A stretch of 64,000 nt of DNA, from positions 2,108,001-2,172,000 of the forward strand of contig NZ_CP059851.1 of assembly GCF_014117445.1 (NCBI RefSeq). Direction: 5' to 3'. Under the pieces are notes generated by a model, which saw only the letters and a program-made list of their open reading frames with translations, did not search any database and was not told the DNA's origin. The position numbers and the translations under genes are program-made. The first letter of the stretch is position 1; every line of letters begins with the position of its first letter. Below are positions 61,201 through 64,000 of the stretch, one piece after another. The DNA is from Sandaracinobacteroides saxicola. Lineage in GTDB: Bacteria > Pseudomonadota > Alphaproteobacteria > Sphingomonadales > Sphingomonadaceae.

Positions 61201-64000
61201 CAGACCGGCCGTGCCATTGTTCAATGCATTGATGCTCGCCGTGTTGCCGGCAATGTTGGTGGTGGCCGTCGCCAGCCCGCTGTTCAGCGTCGCGATATCC
61301 GCCGTGTTGGTCGCAATGTTGCCGGTGTTCACCGCCACCTGCGCATTGGTCGCCGCCAGCCCGCTGGTCAGCGTGCCGATGTTCGTGTTCGCCGTGTTCA
61401 GTCCGGCATCGACCGCGCTGAACGCCGCGCCGACCGTGCCATAGGGTGCACCCTGCACCGTGAACGAACTGCCCGACAGCGTCCCCGTCGCCGGATCATA
61501 GACCGTCCCCGCCCCCAGCAGCGTCGCCGTCGAACTGCCCAGATTGCCCAGGTTCGTCGTCAGCGCACCGATTCCCGCCGTGTTCGCCGCGATGCCCGCA
61601 TTCGCCGCCGCCAGCCCCGTGTTCAGCGTGCCGATGTCCGCCGTGTTGGTGGCCACCTGATTGTTGGTCGCGAACAGCTGGCTGCCATTCACCGCATCGC
61701 TGCTGGTCGCATTCAGCGCGCCCGGCGCCACATTGGTCAGCGTCGCCGCCACCCCGCCCGGGTTCAGCGTCACACTCGTGCGCGCCGCGCTGTCATACTG
61801 CACCGAATTGCCGGCCTGGCCGCCCACCGCCTGCAACTGCGCCAGGTTGACCGCGTCGGACGCATTCACGCCGGCCGCCACATTGCTGATGATCGTCCCT
61901 GCCGCGTTGATCCCCGCCACCGTCACGCTCGGACCGCCACTGATCGTCAGACCACTGGTATCGAGCACACTGCCCCCTGCCGTCACACTCGTAAAGCTCG
62001 GCGTCAGGCTGGTCGCAATCTGCACCTCCGCCCCGTTCTGCGTAATGACAACATTGTTGCCCGCGCTGAACGTCGCCGTCGAACCCGGCGTGATATTCGT
62101 GACGCTGCTGCCGCTTACCGCCCCCGTCGAGCCGCCCACCACTGCCGTCGTCAAGTCGAACCCGCGGTTCGCCGTCGCCTGCACGGTCGAAAGCGTCTGG
62201 TTGGTCGCAAACAGCTGGCTGCCATTGACCGCATCCGTGCTCGTCGCATTCAGAGCACCGGCGCTCACCCCCGTCAGCGTCCGCGTGCCGCCCGTGCCGG
62301 TGAAGTCCACCAGCGTCCCGCCGGTCGCAGCCCCCACCGTCAGATTGCCGCTGCCCGGTGCGCCACCCACCTGCTGCACCAGACCGGCCGTGCCATTGTT
62401 CAATGCATTGATGCTCGCCGTGTTGCCGGCAATGTTGGTGGTGTTCACCGCCACCTGCGCATCAGTCGCCGCCAGATCCGTCTGCAAATTGCCGATGTTG
62501 GTGTTCGCCGTGCTCAACGCCGTATCGACCGCGCCGAACGCCGCCGTCACATTGCCGAACGAAGACCCTTGCACGGTAAAGCTCGAGCCCGACAGCAGGC
62601 CCGTCGCCGCATCATAGGCGGTCGTCCCGCCCAGCAGGGTGGCCGTGCTTGTGCCCTGGTTGTTGTTGATGACGTTCAGCTGGGCGACCGCTGAGCCGAC
62701 CGTGCTGAACGACGCACCCCCCACGGTGAATGATGGCGCGGACAGACCCCCTGTCAGCGGATCGTAGGTGGAGCCGGCCCCCAATGCCAACCCCGCATCA
62801 TTGCCCAGCTGGTTCACCTTTGCATTCTGGCTTTGCAACTGGCTCACATTGACCGCATCAGTCGCCGCGCTGCCGGCCGCCAGATTGGTGATCCGCCGCT
62901 CGCTGCCGCCCGCCCCCACGGAGAGTTCGCCCACCGGCGCCGTCCCCGACAGCGCCGCCGTTCCGGGGTTGAACGCCGCCTGCGCCGTCAGCGCCGCCAG
63001 CGTTGCGCCCGTCGTGCTGCCACTGCCCAGCGCCAGGCTGTTGGCATAGCGAGCATTGGCCTGGTTGCCGATCGCCACCGCGCCGGCGTCGGTCGCCGCA
63101 CCGGCCGCATTGGCCTGGCTCTGGTTGCCCAGTGCCACCGCACCCACGCCGCGCGCGGTGTTGTCCGCCCCCAGCGCGATCGCGCCCGTGCCGCTTGCCA
63201 CATTGGGATCACCGATCGCCACCGCGCCATTGCCGGTCGCGATATTGCCGGATCCGATCGACACCGCCTTGCCACCCGTTGCCGTGGCATTCAGGCCGAT
63301 CGCCACCGCCTCCGCGGCATCCGCCACAGCGCCATTGCCCAAGGCCACCGCATCCGCGGCCGAGGCATTGGCCCGCAACCCCAGCGCCATGGCAGACGAC
63401 CCCGCCGCACTGGCGGCACCGCCGATGGCGATCGACTCAGCCCCGGTGGCGCCCGGATTGACCTTGGTATTGCTGCCCGGCCCCGAGAGGCTGCTGTTCA
63501 CGTTGGAATAGTTCACCACCGCACCGGCTGCCACTTCCGACAGCTGGGAGACATTCACGGCGTCCGTCGGGTTGACGCCCGCGGTCAGCCCGGTCAGCGT
63601 CCGCGTGCCGGCCGCGCCGGTGAAGTCCACCTGCGTCCCGCCGGTGCCGGCGCCCACCGTCAGCAATCCTGTTCCCGGCGCGCCCCCCGCCTGCTGCACC
63701 AGCCCCAGGGTCCCCGCCGACAGGCCGGTGATGTCCGCCGTATTGGTCGCGATGTTCGCCGTGTTCGCGGCGATATTGGCATTCGCGGCCGCCAGGCCAT
63801 TGTTCAATGTTCCGATGTTGCTGTTCGCCGTGTTCAGTCCGGCATCAACCGCGCTGAACGCCGCGCCGACCGTGGCATAGGGCGCACCCTGCACCGTGAA
63901 CGAACTGCCCGACAGCGTCCCCGTCGCCGGATCATAGACCGTCCCCGCCCCCAGCAGCGTTGCAGTGCTGTTGCCAAAGGTGCCCAGGTTCGTCGTCAGC
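58231..64000 (-). CDS. Trimeric autotransporter adhesin (YadA-like), N-terminus off the window
   Basis: Over 1,920 codons are visible and the frame is open to base 64000, so the signal peptide lies outside. From the window edge inward: repeated stalk units (STATLLGAGTVYDPATGTLS, GSSFTVQGAP), a YadA-type head with AxAxG-like repeats (AVALGNGAVADAAEAVAIGL, VAIGDPNVASGTGAIALGAD; about 63000-63440), many neck motifs (DAVNVSQL, DAVNGSQLF), long coiled-coil-like NTxxIxxNTxxI stretches, and the C-terminal anchor (AIALQPPIFAEPGQISMRLG, ..., ASAGIDLVLGQ) forming the 12-strand trimer barrel. It mediates surface adhesion. Two large internal copies are described separately. Confidence 0.93.
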   Translation of the reverse strand, partial: LTTNLGTFGNSTATLLGAGTVYDPATGTLSGSSFTVQGAPYATVGAAFSAVDAGLNTANSNIGTLNNGLAAANANIAANTANIATNTADITGLSAGTLGLVQQAGGAPGTGLLTVGAGTGGTQVDFTGAAGTRTLTGLTAGVNPTDAVNVSQLSEVAAGAVVNYSNVNSSLSGPGSNTKVNPGATGAESIAIGGAASAAGSSAMALGLRANASAADAVALGNGAVADAAEAVAIGLNATATGGKAVSIGSGNIATGNGAVAIGDPNVASGTGAIALGADNTARGVGAVALGNQSQANAAGAATDAGAVAIGNQANARYANSLALGSGSTTGATLAALTAQAAFNPGTAALSGTAPVGELSVGAGGSERRITNLAAGSAATDAVNVSQLQSQNAKVNQLGNDAGLALGAGSTYDPLTGGLSAPSFTVGGASFSTVGSAVAQLNVINNNQGTSTATLLGGTTAYDAATGLLSGSSFTVQGSSFGNVTAAFGAVDTALSTANTNIGNLQTDLAATDAQVAVNTTNIAGNTASINALNNGTAGLVQQVGGAPGSGNLTVGAATGGTLVDFTGTGGTRTLTGVSAGALNATSTDAVNGSQLFATNQTLSTVQATANRGFDLTTAVVGGSTGAVSGSSVTNITPGSTATFSAGNNVVITQNGAEVQIATSLTPSFTSVTAGGSVLDTSGLTISGGPSVTVAGINAAGTIISNVAAGVNASDAVNLAQLQAVGGQAGNSVQYDSAARTSVTLNPGGVAATLTNVAPGALNATSSDAVNGSQLFATNNQVATNTADIGTLNTGLAAANAGIAANTAGIGALTTNLGNLGSSTATLLGAGTVYDPATGTLSGSSFTVQGAPYGTVGAAFSAVDAGLNTANTNIGTLTSGLAATNAQVAVNTGNIATNTADIATLNSGLATATTNIAGNTASINALNNGTAGLVQQVGGAPGSGNLTVGAATGGTLVDFTGTGGTRTLTGVSAGALNATSTDAVNGSQLFATNQTLSTVQATANRGFDLTTAVVGGSTGAVSGSSVTNITPGSTATFSAGNNVVITQNGAEVQIATSLTPSFTSVTAGGSVLDTSGLTISGGPSVTVAGINAAGTIISNVAAGVNASDAVNLAQLQAVGGQAGNSVQYDSAARTSVTLNPGGVAATLTNVAPGALNATSSDAVNGSQLFATNNQVATNTADIGTLNTGLAAANAGIAANTAGIGALNTGLATANSNIAANSSAIATNTGDIATLNSGLASTNAQVATNTTNIASNTSNIAALNNGTAGLVRQVGGAPGSGEITVGAETGGATVNVAGTEGNRRITNVAAGVAATDAANVGQLQAVAGVAANAVAYDDPSKTTVTFNPGGAPTRLGNVADGSAPNDAVNFGQLTATNTQVSINTAGIAAATAGLGSLTNNINNGTIGLVQQIGGAPGTGTLTVGAATAGSTVDFAGTAGTRRLTSLSAGQDANDAVNVSQLTGLSNAAAAALGGGAAFNPVTGVFTPPSYVIGGVAYGNVGAALGAQSSIVSSLGSSLASSLGGGSGFDPASGTLSLSLNYNGSSYGSLQALINTLPTSGGGGGGSGPSPIAYSNPATPTVPNGGTATNNATLVGANPAAPVALTNVAAGNVAAGSTDAVNGGQLNDTNATVSALTAAITQGTIGLVQQAAPGAPITVGAATGGNSVNVAGSAGNRTIDGVANGALAANSVQAVNGSQLFGVAQQVASNTTTLNALSNGSAGAFQANNAAGRPAPVASGPNAVAGGFGAVASAANVTALGSNASASGSNSVALGAGSSDGGLANVVSVGAVGAERQIINVAAGTRATDAVNLSQLQGGLTTAVNQAQQYTDARIAGLRFDLRDLSRNAYAGTASAIALQPPIFAEPGQISMRLGTGFYRGQTALGVSVRATADNGRWSLSGGVAGSRYGGVAASAGIDLVLGQ
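60382..61264. repeat. 883-bp direct repeat copy A inside the adhesin gene
   Basis: Reads identically, as far as I compared it, to 61561-62443 (constant offset 1179 bp). It covers the stalk and neck block with VAGINAAGTIISNVAAGVNA and GGSVLDTSGLTISGG. The sequence differs outside the limits given. Confidence 0.85.
61561..62443. repeat. 883-bp direct repeat copy B inside the adhesin gene
   Basis: Second copy of 60382-61264. The 296-bp spacer carries its own head-proximal unit (STATLLGAGTVYDPATG), itself repeated with small changes at about 63840-64000, so the whole 1179-bp period looks like a recombination unit. Confidence 0.85.

Noticed and set aside
60382-62443. Regularly spaced repeats considered as a CRISPR array
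   Set aside because: The repeats are long, coding, and match autotransporter stalk units; there are no short identical repeats with unique spacers and no cas genes.
59482-62694. A 1070-codon open frame on the plus strand opposite the adhesin gene
   Set aside because: It is Arg/His/Ala-rich with the composition expected of an antisense frame in GC-rich repetitive DNA, while the minus-strand frame shows clear YadA head, neck and anchor motifs.

Overview
The window is strongly GC-rich chromosomal DNA from an alphaproteobacterium, most likely a sphingomonad (Sphingomonadales). Supporting signs are the coupled nuoABCDEFGH order, a DUF1013/TrcR-type cell-cycle regulator gene, a large TonB-dependent receptor in a catabolic cluster, a cmk-rpsA-ihfB block, a pyrB gene paired with a non-catalytic dihydroorotase-like gene, and dispersed short palindromic repeats of a kind I associate with this order. 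The genus cannot be fixed from what I can see.

Region 1 (1-11.3 kb): respiratory complex I genes run on the minus strand (nuoA to nuoH, with nuoH cut by the window edge). Unusually, the operon carries extra small genes between its subunits: a two-helix membrane protein between nuoD and nuoE, a coiled-coil protein between nuoE and nuoF, and a secreted hypothetical, a cupin/JmjC-like protein and an opposite-strand toxin-antitoxin pair between nuoF and nuoG. A DinJ/YafQ pair lies upstream of nuoA. Region 2 (11.3-18.3 kb): an S9 peptidase, gamma-glutamyltransferase, a DUF4160/DUF2442 pair, and a coupled thyA-folA-ribF operon. Region 3 (18.2-22.7 kb): an orphan LuxI-type autoinducer synthase with a perfect upstream dyad, then an NfrB/NfrA-like envelope glycosyltransferase pair whose second gene is broken by a C7 tract, a glycine-zipper lipoprotein, and a repeat-filled gap. 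Region 4 (22.7-36.8 kb): housekeeping genes (xerC, transaldolase, priA, thpR, a tesA/ybbA/ybbP-like cluster, a Bax-inhibitor-1 protein, ParDE, glutathione peroxidase, cmk, rpsA, ihfB, tRNA-Leu). priA carries a repeat-derived in-frame insertion, and cmk appears to start with CTG.

Region 5 (37-49.5 kb) is the most unusual part. It holds a LacI regulator, an orphan arginine N-succinyltransferase-like protein, two adjacent two-domain NTF2/SnoaL-like proteins, a small protein of unknown family, a GPH-type MFS symporter, a third two-domain NTF2-like protein and a TonB-dependent receptor. DUF1838 and IclR genes follow. Nearly identical 16-bp dyads (core ACCGGT) lie beside the LacI gene and in front of the receptor gene. 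I infer one LacI-controlled uptake and catabolic system whose substrate is unknown.

Region 6 (49.5-64 kb): an AT-richer secreted hypothetical, the TrcR-like regulator and a metallo-beta-lactamase-fold hydrolase followed by a MITE-like element, an HI0933-family flavoprotein, a Sel1/SPOR protein, the pyrB/dihydroorotase-like pair, another repeat-filled gap, and a trimeric autotransporter adhesin. The adhesin runs off the window edge and is coupled to a TpgA-like BamE/OmpA accessory gene. The adhesin gene contains two apparently identical copies of about 880 bp.
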